Of a DNA stretch of 64,000 bases, positions 63,131 through 64,000 are shown in pieces (positions within the stretch are counted from its first letter, which is position 1; the number at the start of each line of letters is the position of its first letter). This DNA comes from Streptomyces sp. NBC_01198 (GTDB taxonomy: Bacteria; Actinomycetota; Actinomycetes; Streptomycetales; Streptomycetaceae): NCBI RefSeq assembly GCF_036010485.1, contig NZ_CP108568.1, forward strand, positions 1,736,001 to 1,800,000, written 5' to 3'. Under the pieces are notes generated by a model that made no database searches, was not told the DNA's origin, and worked only from the letters and a program-made list of their open reading frames with translations. The translations under genes and the position numbers were made by a program.

Positions 63131-63394
63131 ATGGACGGCTTCCGGCCGCTGTACGTACCGGTGCGACGAGGTCCCGCGGGGCTCGTCGTCCGCCTGTGGC
63201 GCACCCCCGCGGGCACGCGGACCGCGGTGGCCTTCACCACCGATCAGCGGCTGCGGTCGGCTCTCGGGCCGTGCCAGGCGTGGATTCGGCTGTCCGAATC
63301 CGCGCTGCGGCGGCTCGCCGAGCCGCTCGGCGCCACGTCCTTGACGGTGGACCCGCTCCTCTTCTCCCACTCGGCCGCGCGAACCCCCACGTAG
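63131..63394 (+). CDS. SAV_915-family protein
   Basis: This 87-residue protein (PLYVPVRRGPAGLVVRLWRTPAGTRTAVAFTTDQRL, then CQAWIRLSESALRRLAEPLG) belongs to the small SAV_915 group of streptomycetes, distantly similar to SseB-like domains. Function unknown. ATG 63131 follows GTGAGGG. Confidence 0.7.
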   Translation: MDGFRPLYVPVRRGPAGLVVRLWRTPAGTRTAVAFTTDQRLRSALGPCQAWIRLSESALRRLAEPLGATSLTVDPLLFSHSAARTPT

Positions 63395-63450
63395 TGCGCG
63401 CGGCGCTGCGGCAGGGGGCGAGGTGACCCGTCACCCCGGGCCGGTGGGGG

Positions 63451-63856
63451 CTTGTCGCGCAGTTCCCCGCGCCCCTGGGGGGGCTGCCACTTGCGGTGGC
63501 GCTCGCTACTTTCCCGCCGTCGCGGCTTGTCGCGCAGTTCCTCGCGCCCCCAGGTGAGTGCCACTTGCCGTAGCGCTCGCTGCTTTCCCGCCGTCGCGGC
63601 TTGTCGCGCAGTTCCTCGCGCCCCCAGGTGAGTGCCACTTGCCGTAGCGCTCGCTGCTTTCCCGCCGTCGCGGCTTGTCGCGCAGTTCCTCGCGCCCCCA
63701 GGTGAGTGCCACTTGCCGTAGCGCTCGCTGCTTTCCCGCCGTCGCGGCTTGTCGCGCAGTTCCTCGCGCCCCCAGGTGAGTGCCACTTGCGGTGGCGCTC
63801 GCTACTTTCCCGCCGTCGCGGCCTGTCGCGCAGTTCCTCGCGCCCCTGGGGGGGTG
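63451..63856. repeat. 74-bp tandem repeat array
   Basis: Five full units start at 63451 (75 bases), 63526, 63600, 63674 and 63748, with a partial sixth from 63822. The units at 63526, 63600 and 63674 are identical; the outer ones share variant bases (GCGGTGGC, CTACT). The period is not a multiple of three, so open frames here are not genes. Each unit contains a copy of the dispersed element found at 60330. Confidence 0.92.
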
Positions 63857-63883
63857 CCCTCTGCGTGGAGGGTGGGCGTTTTT

Positions 63884-63985
63884 CGGGGGCGCGGGGGAAC
63901 TGCGCGACCAGCCCCCACCTGGGCCGCAGGCGAGATGCCACCGCACGTGGCAATCACGTCAGGGGCGCGCGGAACCGCGCGCGGG
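63884..63985. repeat. Inverted and diverged copies of the dispersed element
   Basis: GCGCGGGGGAACTGCGCGACC near 63888 is the same element in reverse orientation to the array, and GGGGCGCGCGGAACCGCGCG near 63962 is a diverged copy. Apart from repeats, 63395-64000 holds no gene. Confidence 0.65.
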
Positions 63986-64000
63986 GGTGCGGGTCTGGAC

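Noticed and set aside
63234..63953. Long minus-strand open frames through the repeat array (repeated GREELRDKPRR-like peptides)
   Set aside because: They come from 74-base repeats whose period is not a multiple of three, so the frame changes in each unit; there is no ribosome-binding site.

Overview
The window is a piece of a Streptomyces-type actinomycete chromosome. The evidence is uniformly very high GC, GTG and TTG starts, tight ATGA/GTGA gene overlaps, and typical streptomycete families: SARP and ROK regulators, WD40 kinases, DUF5955, SAV_915, and an MsiK-less sugar ABC cassette. A streptomycete-style dispersed intergenic repeat is also present, and the allantoinase/IclR/malate-synthase layout resembles that of S. 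coelicolor. No rRNA, tRNA, insertion sequence or CRISPR array was recognised.

Region by region. 1-3.0 kb: the end of a myo-inositol catabolic operon (iolC partial, iolB, iolD). 3.0-11 kb: accessory genes, including two small secreted proteins, a lipoprotein, an isochorismatase-family hydrolase, a WD40 protein whose kinase domain lacks the catalytic Asp, a frameshifted peptide deformylase abutting a DUF5753 fragment, a winged-helix regulator and an arylamine N-acetyltransferase. 11-17.6 kb: aroA, a MarR/EamA divergent pair sharing a long palindrome, an NAD(P)-binding protein, a cytochrome P450, a KDPG-aldolase-like protein without its Schiff-base lysine, and an AIM24 protein. 17.6-23.7 kb: ROK repressor, sugar-binding lipoprotein, two permeases and a GH1 beta-glucosidase. 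23.8-37.8 kb: an ureide/purine salvage region with allantoinase, its IclR regulator, a MobA-like protein and malate synthase, then the operon uraD-uraH-urate oxidase-8-oxoguanine deaminase and associated regulators. A second pseudokinase and a TMEM175 channel lie between. Shared operator-like motifs tie the separate purine promoters together.

38-54.6 kb is the highlight: a RiPP gene cluster. A 61-residue precursor has a 22-residue core in which 21 residues are Ser, Thr or Cys. A convergent nine-gene operon encodes a SARP activator, an E1-like/leader-binding partner, two YcaO cyclodehydratase paralogues (both ending PHPFP), a SagB-type dehydrogenase, a split LanB (glutamylation subunit plus one PF14028 subunit), an M50 metallopeptidase fused in frame to an ABC ATPase, and an ABC permease. 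I see no LanC and no second PF14028 protein. The simplest prediction is a linear, azole- and dehydroamino-acid-rich peptide (goadsporin-like logic) rather than a pyridine-centred thiopeptide.

55-64 kb: a zinc-ribbon/nuclease-like protein, two acyl-CoA synthetases divergent from a GAF-LuxR regulator, a LysE exporter, a DHA2 multidrug MFS pump with two palindromic operators but no adjacent repressor, a SAV_915 protein, and a 74-bp tandem array built from a dispersed repeat.

All functional names come from motif and family recognition by eye. Starts were chosen from ribosome-binding sites, overlaps and family length.
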